Notes: a model not told the origin generated them from the sequence alone. Positions 8,669-16,742 are shown, counted from the first letter of the stretch. The stretch is DNA of 39,734 bases from Paracraurococcus ruber (GCF_004353985.1 NZ_SMOA01000039.1:1-39734); one strand, 5' to 3'. A program made the numbers and translations.

Positions 8669-8723
8669 CGCGAGAGGGTTCTGCCCTCTCGCGCTCTCCC
8701 GCCAAGGGCCGAAAGGCCCTTGG
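8669..8723 (-). terminator. Double-hairpin terminator-like module (T1)
   Basis: CGCGAGAGGG/CCCTCTCGCG (8669-8693, 5-nt loop) is followed by CCAAGGGCC-GAAA-GGCCCTTGG (8702-8723). Read on the minus strand it begins GGGTTCCAAGGGCC, the same order as the modules at 21.7 and 38.07 kb. Both stems are perfect. Bidirectional terminator function is inferred. Confidence 0.6.
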
Positions 8724-8760
8724 AACCCTCGGACCAGCGAGTGAACAAGGACGCGCCAGC

Positions 8761-10275
8761 GTGAGCAACGCCGACCTGCGGGAACGGGTGAAGGAACCGC
8801 CTTCGGCGCTGCTGGTCGAGAGCTACTACCGGCTCGCCGTCGCCCGCGCCCAGGCCCAGGTCTTCGACCACGAGATGTGGGCCCACCTGGCGCATGGGCT
8901 GATGCTCGACCGCCAGGGCATCGTCGCCCGCGAAGCCCTCGCCGCCTGCCTGCGCTGCGTGCTCAACCTGGCGGCGCAGGGGCCGGACGCCGTGCCGGTG
9001 GATCACCGGGCGGAGGACCTCTATTCCTATGTCGAGCGGCGGATCATCGCCGAGCTCGGCCCCGATACCGGCGGGCGCCTGCACACCGGGCGCAGCCGCA
9101 ACGACCTCAACGCCACCACCTGGCGCATGGCGATCCGCGCCGAGCTGATCGCCGCCCAGCGCGCGCTGCTGGCGCTGCGCGGCACCCTGCTGCGCCTGGC
9201 CGGCGAGCATGCCGCGGTCGTGATGCCGGGCTATACCCACAGCCAGCACGCGCAGCCCGTCACCTTCGGCTACTGGCTGCTGGCGGCGGCCGACGTGCTC
9301 GCACGCGATTCCACGCGCCTGGCTGGCGCGCTGCGGCATGTGGATGCCTGTCCGCTCGGCGCCGGCGCGCTGACCACCACCGCCTTCCCGCTCGACCGCG
9401 CGCTCACCGCCGAGCTGCTCGGCTTCGCCGCGCCGCTCGAGATCGCCTATGACGCGGTCAGCACGCATGACGACGGGCTGGAGGCGACCGGCGCGCTGGC
9501 GATCCTGGCGACCTTCCTGTCGCGCCTCGCCACCGACCTGGTCTCCTGGTCCACCTGGGAATACGGCTTCGTCGAGCTGGCGGACCGGCATTCCGCCGTT
9601 TCCTCCATCATGCCGCAGAAGAAGAACCCGGCGGCGCTGGAGCATGTGCGGGCCGCCTCCGCCATGGTGCAGGGGGCGCTGACGGCGGCGCTGGCCTGCA
9701 ACCGCAACACGCCCTTCGCCGATGTCGGCGACGCGGTGACCGCGGTGAACGAGCCCATCCTGGACGCCGCCGCCCGCACCCGCCGCATCCTGGCGCTGAT
9801 GGAGGAGGTCTTCGCGCTGCTGACCTTGCGGCCGGCGCGCATGGCCTGCGCCGCCGCCGAGGGCTTCGGCACGGCCACCGAACTGGCCGATGTGATCGTG
9901 CGGGAGACCGGCCTGTCCTTCCGCCAGGCGCACAACATCGTCGCGGCGGTGGTGCGCGATGCGCTGGATGCGGGCCGCAGCGCCGATGCCATCCGCAGCG
10001 CCGACCTGGACCAGGCGGCGCAGGCGCTGCTCGGCCGCCCCCTCGGCATCGCCGCATCGGCGGTGGCGCAGGCGCTGGACCCGGCGGCGAATATCCGCGC
10101 CCGCACCGTCCAGGGCGGCCCGGCGCCAGCCGAGATGGCCCGGCTGCTGCAGGCCCGCCACGCCGCCCTGGCGGCGGATGCCGCGTTGCTGGACGCCATG
10201 GCCCAGCGCATCGCCGCGGCGCGGGAGCGCTGCTTCGCCCTGGCGCGGGACCTTGCCCAGGCCGCCCCGGCCTAG
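8761..10275 (+). CDS. Argininosuccinate lyase-family C-N lyase (ArgH paralogue)
   Basis: Member of the aspartase/fumarase superfamily nearest ArgH, 504 residues, GTG start at 8761. It keeps the superfamily signature SSIMPQKKNP with the catalytic Ser region and the PGYTHSQHAQP region with the Thr-His pair. Substrate loops differ from the true ArgH at 30387-31781: TGRSRNDLNATTW instead of [13 protein letters not shown], and HSQHAQP instead of HLQPAQP. This argues for a different amino-dicarboxylate substrate. By family knowledge, related enzymes such as EDDS lyase cleave fumarate-derived C-N bonds; that comparison is inference. It is more divergent in its C-terminal half (LARDLAQAAPA end). No arginine-pathway genes are adjacent. 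The TAG stop is part of the CTAG edge of repeat copy B. Confidence 0.85.
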   Translation: MSNADLRERVKEPPSALLVESYYRLAVARAQAQVFDHEMWAHLAHGLMLDRQGIVAREALAACLRCVLNLAAQGPDAVPVDHRAEDLYSYVERRIIAELGPDTGGRLHTGRSRNDLNATTWRMAIRAELIAAQRALLALRGTLLRLAGEHAAVVMPGYTHSQHAQPVTFGYWLLAAADVLARDSTRLAGALRHVDACPLGAGALTTTAFPLDRALTAELLGFAAPLEIAYDAVSTHDDGLEATGALAILATFLSRLATDLVSWSTWEYGFVELADRHSAVSSIMPQKKNPAALEHVRAASAMVQGALTAALACNRNTPFADVGDAVTAVNEPILDAAARTRRILALMEEVFALLTLRPARMACAAAEGFGTATELADVIVRETGLSFRQAHNIVAAVVRDALDAGRSADAIRSADLDQAAQALLGRPLGIAASAVAQALDPAANIRARTVQGGPAPAEMARLLQARHAALAADAALLDAMAQRIAAARERCFALARDLAQAAPA

Positions 10276-10480
10276 AGCGGATCGCGGGAGGGCGTGAACG
10301 CCCGGACGCGTGAATCGGCTCTGCAATCAATAGGATAGAGCGGCTCCAGCGGCTTGCGTTCATAATTGAACGCCGCGCCGCTGTAGCGTGTTGTTGTCAG
10401 AGCGGATTCACGCTCCGGGCCGTTCACGGCCCTCCGCGATCCGCTCTAGCGCGTTCAGAAGAACGCGCAAGCCGCTCCAG
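10272..10480. repeat. Composite inverted repeat, copy B
   Basis: The segment 10272-10449 is bounded by perfect 16-bp inverted ends CTAGAGCGGATCGCGG / CCGCGATCCGCTCTAG. Each arm (about 48 nt) is the module-1 palindrome in opposite orientation. The centre carries the linker GCAATCAATAGGATA and an inverted module 2 (GCGTTCATAATTGAACGC). A further module-2 hairpin GCGCGTTC-AGAA-GAACGCGC follows at about 10449-10468. No transposase is present. The remaining 10481-10618 shows no other structure apart from the ribosome site of the next gene. Confidence 0.7.
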
Positions 10481-10618
10481 CGCTGGCCATCGGCCTCGCG
10501 CTGCCCATGGTGCGGCTTGCCGGCGACCCGGGGCCGCCGCGATTGCGCCACGACGCCGTCGCATGGTTTGATCCGGGCGATGCACGCCATGCCCGAACCG
10601 GCCCAGGAGGGTTCGCCG

Positions 10619-11005
10619 ATGTCCGCCCGCAGCGCCGCCTGCCTCGCCGCCGCAATCGGCCTCGCCGCTGCCCTGCTGCCCGCGCCCGCCGAAGCGCATC
10701 GCTGGCGCAGCGGGGTGGGGGTGGGCGTCTTCATCGGCCCGCCGGCACCCTACTACGCCGCGCCGCGGCCCTATGGCTATTGGGGCCCGCCGGCCTGGGG
10801 GCCGCCGCCGGTGGTCTATGCCCCGCCGCCCGTGGTGGTGGCGCCACCGCCGGTCTTCTACGTGCCCCCGCCGGTCGCCTATGCCCCGCCGCCCGGCCCG
10901 ACCTGGATCGTCCCCCCGGCCGACTACGCGCCACCCGCCGCGAACCCGTCCGGCATGGCGCAGCCGCTGGCGAGCCAGGGCGGCGGCCTGAAGAAGAAGT
11001 TCTGA
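10619..11005 (+). CDS. Secreted proline/tyrosine-rich hypothetical protein
   Basis: Function unknown. The 128-residue product opens with a clear Sec signal (MSARSAACLAAAIGLAAALLPAPAEA, predicted cleavage before HRW). The mature part is dominated by irregular APPPVV / PPPVFYV / PPPVAYAPPPG repeats rich in Pro, Tyr, Trp and Gly, and ends in a short basic tail (GGGLKKKF). Such composition suggests an extended periplasmic or envelope-associated protein without a folded catalytic domain. The start at 10619 is chosen for its AGGAGG ribosome site eight bases upstream; longer frames start inside the repeat. Neighbours give no functional hint. Confidence 0.7.
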   Translation: MSARSAACLAAAIGLAAALLPAPAEAHRWRSGVGVGVFIGPPAPYYAAPRPYGYWGPPAWGPPPVVYAPPPVVVAPPPVFYVPPPVAYAPPPGPTWIVPPADYAPPAANPSGMAQPLASQGGGLKKKF

Positions 11006-11205
11006 GGCCGGCGCGGCGGCCCGGCTTGGCGGCCGCGCACCGGCCCCGATGATCCGACCGGCCGGCCTGCGGGCCTGACGCCCGGGCGGATCGTCCGGCG
11101 GCGCGCTGGCGGCGGGGCGGGACGCTGCCCGCCGATCGACCGGCGGCGTGGGCTGCAGGCCGGGGCGCAACCGGCCGTCGGGGCGGCCCGCGGCATGGCG
11201 CCGCC
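11006..11205. other. Convergent intergenic region with hairpins
   Basis: Between the proline-rich gene and a Bug gene pointing toward it. It contains an inverted repeat GATGATCCG/CGGATCGTC (11048-11095, one mismatch) enclosing GGCC-TGCG-GGCC, suitable for a bidirectional terminator. No gene seen. Confidence 0.35.
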
Positions 11206-12171
11206 CTATTCCAGCGTGATGCCGGCGCGCCGGATCACCTCCCCGTAGCGGGTGATGTCGGCGCGGAGCACCGCCGCCGCCTGCGCCGGCGTGCCGCCCG
11301 CCGGGCCGAAGCCGGCCTCCACCAGCCTCTGCCGGAAAGCGCGGTCGGCCAGCGCCTTGTTCAGCGCCTCGGCCCAGCGGGCCGTCACCGCCTCCGGCAG
11401 TGCCGCCGGGCCGAACAGCATGTACCAGAGGTCGATGTCGTAGCCGGCGATGCCGCTCTCGATCATCGTCGGCACCTCCGGCAGCTGGTCGGACCGCGCC
11501 CGCGTCGTCACCGCCAGGCCGCGCAGCCGGTCCCCACGGATATGCGGCAGCACGGTGGAGAGCGTGTCGAAATTCACCTGCACCACATTGGCCGCCAGGT
11601 CGATGGAGGCCGGGCCGCTGCCGCGATAGGGCACGTGCACCATGCGCGTGCCGGTCGCCAGCATGAACAGCTCGGCCGCCATGTGCTGGCTGGTGCCGAC
11701 GCCGTTGCTGGCGAAATTCAGCGTCCCCGGCGCGGCCTTCGCCAGGGCGACGAAGCCCTGCACGTCCCGCGCCGGCGACGTGGCCGGCACCGTCATCACC
11801 AGCGGCACGGAGGCCACCTGCACCAGCGGCGTCACGTCGCGCAGCGGGTCGAAGGGCGGCGCCTTCATCGCCAGCGGCACCTGCGCATTGTTGCTGAGCG
11901 TGCCGAGCGTGACGGTATGGCCATCCGGCCGGGCCCGCGTGGTGGCGACCACGGCGATGGTGCCGCCGCCGCCCGTGCGGTTCTCCACCGCCACGGGCTG
12001 GCCCAGCTCCTCCGACAGCTTGGGTGCGATCAGCCGGGCGAGGATGTCCGTGCCGCCGCCCGGGGCGAAGCCGACCAGCAGGGTGATCGGGCGCGACGGG
12101 AACGGCGCGTCCTGCGCCGCCGCCGGCCATGGCAGCAGCAGCGTGGCGGCGAGCATGGCGCGTCGGAGCAT
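11206..12171 (-). CDS. Bug/TctC-family periplasmic solute receptor 1
   Basis: Periplasmic receptor of the tripartite tricarboxylate transporter type, 321 residues, presumed to bind a carboxylate. Sec signal MLRRAMLAATLLLPWPAAAQ precedes the mature DAPFPSRPITLLVGF. Family motifs: FAPGGGTDILARL in the first ligand loop, PVAVENRTGGGG, and VHVPYRGSGPA in the second. The start at 12171 has GGAAGGAAACGG upstream; the longer frame overlaps the upstream gene. It lies 29 bp downstream of the Ldh-family oxidoreductase, so the two are probably cotranscribed and the oxidoreductase may act on the imported acid. No membrane subunits are nearby. Confidence 0.9.
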   Translation of the reverse strand: MLRRAMLAATLLLPWPAAAQDAPFPSRPITLLVGFAPGGGTDILARLIAPKLSEELGQPVAVENRTGGGGTIAVVATTRARPDGHTVTLGTLSNNAQVPLAMKAPPFDPLRDVTPLVQVASVPLVMTVPATSPARDVQGFVALAKAAPGTLNFASNGVGTSQHMAAELFMLATGTRMVHVPYRGSGPASIDLAANVVQVNFDTLSTVLPHIRGDRLRGLAVTTRARSDQLPEVPTMIESGIAGYDIDLWYMLFGPAALPEAVTARWAEALNKALADRAFRQRLVEAGFGPAGGTPAQAAAVLRADITRYGEVIRRAGITLE

Positions 12172-12200
12172 GGCCGTTTCCTTCCCGTCTCGCGGCATTC

Positions 12201-13256
12201 TCAGCCGGGAAGCAGCGCCGCGCCAAGCTCCGCCGCCAGCGCGTCCAGCTGTGCGCGCAGCGCCGGCGGGATCGGCACGCCCTCCGCCTCCCGCCGCAGG
12301 CGCGTCAGCCGGCTCTGCTCGCCCGGCAGCCAAATGCGGTCCACGCCGGGCAGGCGCGCGCTGCCGCGGATGTCGCGCGCCAGCGCATCCACCTGCGCGC
12401 GGAAGGCGGCCGGGTCGCCAAAGGCGGCGATGTCGATCGCCAGCACGGCCTGGCCGGTATTCGTCACCGTGGTGTCGTCGGCGTTGAAGTCCACCACGTC
12501 GCGGCCCATGGCGGCGCCGTTCAGCGTGCCGGCCAGCAGGCCGAAGATCAGCGCCAGGCCGTAGCCCTTGTAGCCGCCGATGGGCAGCAGCAGCCCCTCA
12601 TTCGCCCGCGCCGGGTCGGTCAGCGGCCTGCCCTCGCGGTCGATCATCCAGCCTTCCGGCATCGCTTCCCCGCGCTGCGCCTTGACCTTCACCTTGCCAT
12701 AGGCGGCGACGGTGGTGGCCATGTCGAGCACGACGGGCGGCTCCTCCCCGGCCGGTACCGCAACGGCGATGGGGTTGGTGGAGAGCAGCAATTCCAGCCC
12801 GCCCCAGGGCGGCAGGTGGTTGGCGCTGCCCACGGCCAGATACAGGCCGATCATCCCCGCTTCCTGCACCATGCGCGCATAGAGGCTGGCCGGGCCGGCA
12901 TGGTTGCCGTTGCGCACGCCGCACCAGGCGACGCCCTGGGTCCGTGCCTTGGCGATCGCCGTCTCCGCCGCCAGCCGCGTCGCCAGGTGGCCGAGGCCGT
13001 TGTCGCCATCCACCAGCGCCGCGCCGGGGCGTTCCTGCACGATGCGCGGCACCGCCGTCGCGTTCATCCCGCCGGCGCGGATCCGGCGGACATATTGCGG
13101 CAGGCGGAAGACGCCATGGCCATCGGCGCCGATCAGGTCGGCCTGCGCCATGAGGCCGGCGACGATGCCGGCCTGCGCCTCCGGCACGCCCGCGGCGCGG
13201 TACACGCCGGCGATGAAGTCGCGCAGATGCTGGTGGCTGACGGTGGCTGCGGCCAT
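12201..13256 (-). CDS. Ldh-family NAD(P)-dependent malate/L-lactate/ureidoglycolate-type oxidoreductase
   Basis: Cytosolic NAD(P)-dependent 2-hydroxyacid (or ureidoglycolate/imine) oxidoreductase of the LDH2/MDH type, 351 residues. Recognisable segments are GADGHGVFRLPQYVRRI with the catalytic-region His, NGNHAGPASLYARM, LLSTNPIAVAVPA, VLDMATTVAAYGKV and GGYKGYGLALIFGLLAG. All are diagnostic of this family, which is unrelated to classical Rossmann lactate dehydrogenases. ATG at 13256 has GGGGAGA upstream. It forms a likely two-gene operon with the Bug receptor 29 bp downstream. Exact substrate is not determinable; a 2-hydroxy- or 2-keto-dicarboxylate would fit the receptor partner. Repeat copy C lies immediately upstream. 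Confidence 0.9.
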   Translation of the reverse strand: MAAATVSHQHLRDFIAGVYRAAGVPEAQAGIVAGLMAQADLIGADGHGVFRLPQYVRRIRAGGMNATAVPRIVQERPGAALVDGDNGLGHLATRLAAETAIAKARTQGVAWCGVRNGNHAGPASLYARMVQEAGMIGLYLAVGSANHLPPWGGLELLLSTNPIAVAVPAGEEPPVVLDMATTVAAYGKVKVKAQRGEAMPEGWMIDREGRPLTDPARANEGLLLPIGGYKGYGLALIFGLLAGTLNGAAMGRDVVDFNADDTTVTNTGQAVLAIDIAAFGDPAAFRAQVDALARDIRGSARLPGVDRIWLPGEQSRLTRLRREAEGVPIPPALRAQLDALAAELGAALLPG

Positions 13257-13279
13257 GGCATGTCTCCCCTGGCCGCAGC

Positions 13280-13394
13280 CTAGAGCGGATCGCGGCAGGG
13301 CGTGAACGCCCGGACGCGAGACTCCGCTCTGCAATCAATAGGATGGAGCGGATCGCGGAGGGCGGCGGACGGCCCGAAGCGCGAACCCGCTCCA
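13280..13394 (+). repeat. Palindromic intergenic repeat, copy C (two tandem units)
   Basis: First unit (13280-13329) is nearly identical to copy A module 1: CTAGAGCGGATCGCGG, GGGCGTGAACGCCC and ACTCCGCTCT. After the linker GCAATCAATAGGAT a second, more diverged unit in the same orientation runs from GAGCGGATCGCGGAGGG to CCCGCTCC (13347-13394). Module 2 is absent. It lies upstream of the Ldh gene and downstream of the membrane-protein gene. Confidence 0.7.
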
Positions 13395-13453
13395 TGTTCA
13401 AGGAGCAGCAGCGGTGCCCCCTTCCGGCTTGACCGGCAGCCGCCGGTGCGGCG

Positions 13454-13861
13454 TCACGCCGCGGCGGCGAGCCGGGCGGAGCGACGCAGCCCGGCCCATT
13501 CCAGCTCCGCCAGCAGGGCGACGACCAGCGCCTGCGCCACCACGAAGGCGCCGCCGAGCATGGTCGGCGCCACCCAGCCGGAGACCAGCAGCAGCACGCT
13601 GTCGAGCGCCCAAAGCGCGTTGCCGAGGATCACCGCCCAGAACAGCAGGCGCGGCGAGGCCCGGCGCAGCGCCAGCACCGCGACAAGCGCGGCGAAGGCG
13701 ATGAGGAAGAGCCCCACCTCGCGCAGCATCACCTCCGGCAGGCCGAAGAGACGTGAAAGGGGGGCGGCCAGCGCCGCCAGCAGCAGGCCGGTGCCGATGC
13801 AGGTGGCGGCATCCAGCCACAGCACGCGGCGGAGGAAGTCGGACGGGACGATCCGTTCCAT
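13454..13861 (-). CDS. Small hypothetical membrane protein
   Basis: Unrecognised 135-residue integral membrane protein. About four hydrophobic helices are visible: TGLLLAALAAPL, LFLIAFAALVAVLAL, LLFWAVILGNALWALDSVLLLVSG and AFVVAQALVVALLAELEWAGL. It opens MERIVPSDFLRRVLWLDAATC and has a positive C-terminal RRSARL. ATG at 13861 is 5 bp from the stop of the NTF2-like gene upstream, so translation is likely coupled. It is the last gene of the eight-gene operon starting at 20753. Function unknown. Confidence 0.75.
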   Translation of the reverse strand: MERIVPSDFLRRVLWLDAATCIGTGLLLAALAAPLSRLFGLPEVMLREVGLFLIAFAALVAVLALRRASPRLLFWAVILGNALWALDSVLLLVSGWVAPTMLGGAFVVAQALVVALLAELEWAGLRRSARLAAAA

Positions 13862-13866
13862 GGCGC

Positions 13867-14229
13867 TCAGGCCCCCTTCGGCGCGAAGTCGATGAAGCCG
13901 GTGACGGCGGCCAGGCGGCCGTCCGCCGCGACCAGCGCCATGTCGGTGCCGCCGGCGATCGGCGACGCGCCCTCCGGCCCCAGGTCCCAGCTGAAGCGCA
14001 GCCAGTGGTGATGCGCATCCGCCGTGCCGCGCCGGCTGAAGCGCAGGCCGGGGAAGTGCTGCTGCGCGGCGGCGATCAGCGCATCGATGCCGGCATGCCC
14101 CTCCCCTTCCAGCATCGGGTCGCAATAGCCCGCGCCCTCGGTGAAGGTGGCGGCGACCAGGCCGCGCCGCGCCGCGGCATCGGTCGCGTTCCAGCAGGCG
14201 ATGTAGCGGTCGATCAGGGCGTCATGCAT
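13867..14229 (-). CDS. NTF2-like (SnoaL-type) protein
   Basis: A 120-residue single-domain protein with the NTF2/SnoaL cone fold signature: RYIACWNATDAAARRGLVAATFTEGAGYCDP at the start, a FPGLRFSRRGTADAHHHWLRFSWDL strand region, and a DGRLAAVTGFIDFAP end. Members include small isomerases, hydratases and ligand-binding proteins; no catalytic residues can be assigned. ATG at 14229 is preceded by GGAGGACCCCG. It follows the CoA-transferase gene by 51 bp and precedes a membrane-protein gene by 5 bp. Role in the operon unknown. Confidence 0.8.
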   Translation of the reverse strand: MHDALIDRYIACWNATDAAARRGLVAATFTEGAGYCDPMLEGEGHAGIDALIAAAQQHFPGLRFSRRGTADAHHHWLRFSWDLGPEGASPIAGGTDMALVAADGRLAAVTGFIDFAPKGA

Positions 14230-14280
14230 CGGGGTCCTCCTGTCTCGCGCGGCGGCATCACGCCGCCGACGCAGGCAGGA

Positions 14281-15420
14281 TCACCCGTCGCGGGGCGGCG
14301 GATCGATAACCTCGGGGGTCATGGGCGAGAGGCGCGGCGCGCCATGCCGGATGCGCGGCCTTTCGCCATCGAAGGAGAGCGGCATGGCGACGAGCGAGAA
14401 ATCCTCGCAGGGCACCGGCTGCAGCATCTCCATGGCCGCGGCCTGCGGCTCCGCCAGCACCTCCGGGATGGTGTTGACGGGGGCGCAGGGGACGCCGGCG
14501 GCGACCAGCGCCTCGGCCAGCGCGGCGCGCGGCCAGGCGCGCAGCAGCGCCGCGATCTCCGGCAGCAGCAGGGCCTGGTGCGCCAGGCGGGCGCGGTTGC
14601 TGGCGAAGCGCGCATCCTCCGGCCAGTCCGGCCGGCCGACCACGCCGGCGAATTTGCGGAACAGCCGGTCATTGCCGCAGCAGACCAGCAGCGGCCCGTC
14701 GGCGCAGTCGAAGGCCTGGTAGGGCACGAAATTCGGATGGCCGGAGGCATGCCGTTCCGGCAGTTTCCCCTGGTTCACATAGGCGCTGATCTTCTGCCCG
14801 GCCCACATCAGCGCCGTCTCGAACAGCGAGGTGTTGACCACGCAGCCCCGCCCGGTGCGCGCCCGCTGCTGCAGCGCCGCCAGCGCGCCGATCACTGTCC
14901 ACATGCCGGTGCCCTGGTCCACCACGCTCGCGCCCATGCGCACGGGCGGGCCATCGGGCTCCCCGGTGATGGAGGACAGGCCGGCGAAGGCCTGGAACAG
15001 CGGCTCGTAGCCCGGGCGATGCGCCAGCGGTCCCTTGTGGCCGAAGGCGCCCATCGCACAGTAGATCAGCCGCGGATGCCGCGCCGTGACCTCCGCCGGC
15101 CCGATGCCCAGCGCCTCCGCCACGCCCGGACGCAGGTTGTGCACCAGGATGTCGGCGTCCCGCAGCAGCACGTGCAGCGCGGCGACGCCCGCCGGCGCCT
15201 TGAGGTCCAGCGTGATGCTGCGCTTGCCGCGGTTGAACTCGTGGAAGTTCAGCGCGTCGCCATGGCGGAACGCGGGGCCCATCTGCCTCGCGTCGTCGCC
15301 GCCATCCGGCTTCTCCACCTTCACCACCTCGGCGCCCAGGTCGGCGAGGATGGCGCCGGCGAAGGGGCCGGCCAGCACCTGGCCAAGCTCGACCACCTTG
15401 ATGCCGGCCAGGATGCTCAT
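14281..15420 (-). CDS. CaiB/BaiF-family CoA-transferase (copy 1)
   Basis: Class III CoA-transferase of 379 residues that would move CoA between carboxylic acids. The N-terminus is canonical (IKVVELGQVLAGPFAGAILADLGAEVVKVE), followed by the nucleotide-loop-like RGKRSITLDLK and a strictly placed catalytic Asp in SVVDQGTGMW near residue 169, as in formyl-CoA transferase. ATG at 15420 sits 31 bp behind the fumarylacetoacetase stop, consistent with the same transcript. Substrate cannot be read; being a second transferase in an operon that already has one (17614-18900), it may serve another acid or a recycling step. Confidence 0.9.
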   Translation of the reverse strand: MSILAGIKVVELGQVLAGPFAGAILADLGAEVVKVEKPDGGDDARQMGPAFRHGDALNFHEFNRGKRSITLDLKAPAGVAALHVLLRDADILVHNLRPGVAEALGIGPAEVTARHPRLIYCAMGAFGHKGPLAHRPGYEPLFQAFAGLSSITGEPDGPPVRMGASVVDQGTGMWTVIGALAALQQRARTGRGCVVNTSLFETALMWAGQKISAYVNQGKLPERHASGHPNFVPYQAFDCADGPLLVCCGNDRLFRKFAGVVGRPDWPEDARFASNRARLAHQALLLPEIAALLRAWPRAALAEALVAAGVPCAPVNTIPEVLAEPQAAAMEMLQPVPCEDFSLVAMPLSFDGERPRIRHGAPRLSPMTPEVIDPPPRDG

Positions 15421-15451
15421 GCCGGCACCGCCAGCGCGGGGCGAACCGCCA

Positions 15452-16729
15452 TCATGTCGCCGGCAGGATCGTGCCGCGGCATTCGCCGAAGCCGATGGAG
15501 ACGTATCCGTCCCGCTGCGCCCGGGCGCGGAAGATCACGGTGTCGCCATCCTCCAGGAAGCGCCGCTCCTCGCCATTCGGCAGGGCGATGGGCTTGCGGC
15601 CGCCATAGGTGATCTCCAGCAGCGCACCGAATCCGTCCTCGGTGGGGGAGGAGATGGTGCCGCTGCCGAACAGGTCGCCCGGCGCCAGGTTGCAGCCGCC
15701 GCAGCTGTGATGCGCGACCATCTGTCCGGGGGTCCAGTAGAGATGGCGGGTGCTGCTCAGCGACAGGCGGAACGGCCCACCCTGCCGTGTCTGCAGCAGC
15801 ACCTCCACCGCGACATCGAGCGCGCCGCGCGCCTGGTCCGCCTCGTCCCACAGGTAGTCGAGCGGCTTCGGGTCGCCATCGGGCCGCGGCGCCTGCGGGA
15901 TGCGGAAAGGCTCCAGGGCTTCCGGCGTGACCACCCAGGGGCTGATGGAGGTATGGAAATTCTTCGCCAGGAACGGCCCGAGCGGCTGCGCCTCCCAGCC
16001 CTGGATGTCGCGCGCCGACCAGTCGTTCAGCAGGCAGTAGCCGGCGATGTGGTTCGCGGCCTGCCCGATCGCGATCGGCTCGGCCTGCGCATTGCCGGTG
16101 CCGATCCAGAGGCCGAATTCCATCTCGTAGTCGAGGTTACGGCTGGGGCCGTAGCTCGGCACCGTCTCGCTCGCCGGCTTGCGCTGGCCCTTCGGGCGGC
16201 GGACCTCGGTGCCGGAGACGCGCACCGACGACGCGCGGCCGTGATAGGCGACGGGGACGTATTTGTAGTTCGGCAGCAGCGGGTTGTCCGGGCGGAACTG
16301 CTTGCCGGCATTGGTCGCGTGGTGGATGCCGGCGAAGAAATCCGTGTAGTCGCCGACGCGCGCCGGCAGGTGCAGCGTGCAGGCGGCAGAGTCGTGCAAG
16401 TGCGGCCGCACCGCCGCCTGCTGCGCGCTGCCCTCCGACAGCAGGTCGGACAGCGCCGCGCGCAGCGCCCGGCGCGGCCCGGCACCCAGGGCGAACAGGG
16501 CGTTCAGCACATCGCCGGACGCGGCTTCCGCCGCGCGACGGGCATCCCCCGACAGCAAGGGCGCGACCGCGCCGAGGTCGAGGATGCTGTCGCCGATCGC
16601 CACGCCGCCGCGCGCCGCCCCGCCGGCCGGGCCGAACACGCCGAGCGGCAGGTTCTGGATCGGGAAATCCGCATGCCCGTTGGCGGAAGCGACGAAGCTG
16701 CGCCGCCCGGGGTCGTGGGTCGCGTCCAT
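15452..16729 (-). CDS. fahA: Fumarylacetoacetase
   Basis: Hydrolyses fumarylacetoacetate to fumarate and acetoacetate, last step of tyrosine/homogentisate catabolism. At 425 residues it has both the N-terminal SH3-like domain and the FAH catalytic domain, unlike the short FAH-like hydrolases. Catalytic and metal residues are visible: DYTDFFAGIHHATN (metal Asp and catalytic His near residues 127-135), YEMEFGLWIG (metal Glu), NDWSARDIQGWE (metal Asp) and LAKNFHTSISPW (Lys). No homogentisate dioxygenase or maleylacetoacetate isomerase gene is nearby. Instead it lies 13 bp behind the CitE-like lyase and 31 bp before a CoA-transferase. This placement is unusual and suggests release of C4 acids into the same pool. 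Confidence 0.92.
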   Translation of the reverse strand: MDATHDPGRRSFVASANGHADFPIQNLPLGVFGPAGGAARGGVAIGDSILDLGAVAPLLSGDARRAAEAASGDVLNALFALGAGPRRALRAALSDLLSEGSAQQAAVRPHLHDSAACTLHLPARVGDYTDFFAGIHHATNAGKQFRPDNPLLPNYKYVPVAYHGRASSVRVSGTEVRRPKGQRKPASETVPSYGPSRNLDYEMEFGLWIGTGNAQAEPIAIGQAANHIAGYCLLNDWSARDIQGWEAQPLGPFLAKNFHTSISPWVVTPEALEPFRIPQAPRPDGDPKPLDYLWDEADQARGALDVAVEVLLQTRQGGPFRLSLSSTRHLYWTPGQMVAHHSCGGCNLAPGDLFGSGTISSPTEDGFGALLEITYGGRKPIALPNGEERRFLEDGDTVIFRARAQRDGYVSIGFGECRGTILPAT

Positions 16730-16742
16730 TGTGTCCTCTCCT

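Noticed and set aside
7411-10326. 971-codon minus-strand frame
   Set aside because: Only its last 237 codons (7411-8124) encode the phosphatase; the rest is antisense to the MaoC and ArgH-like genes.
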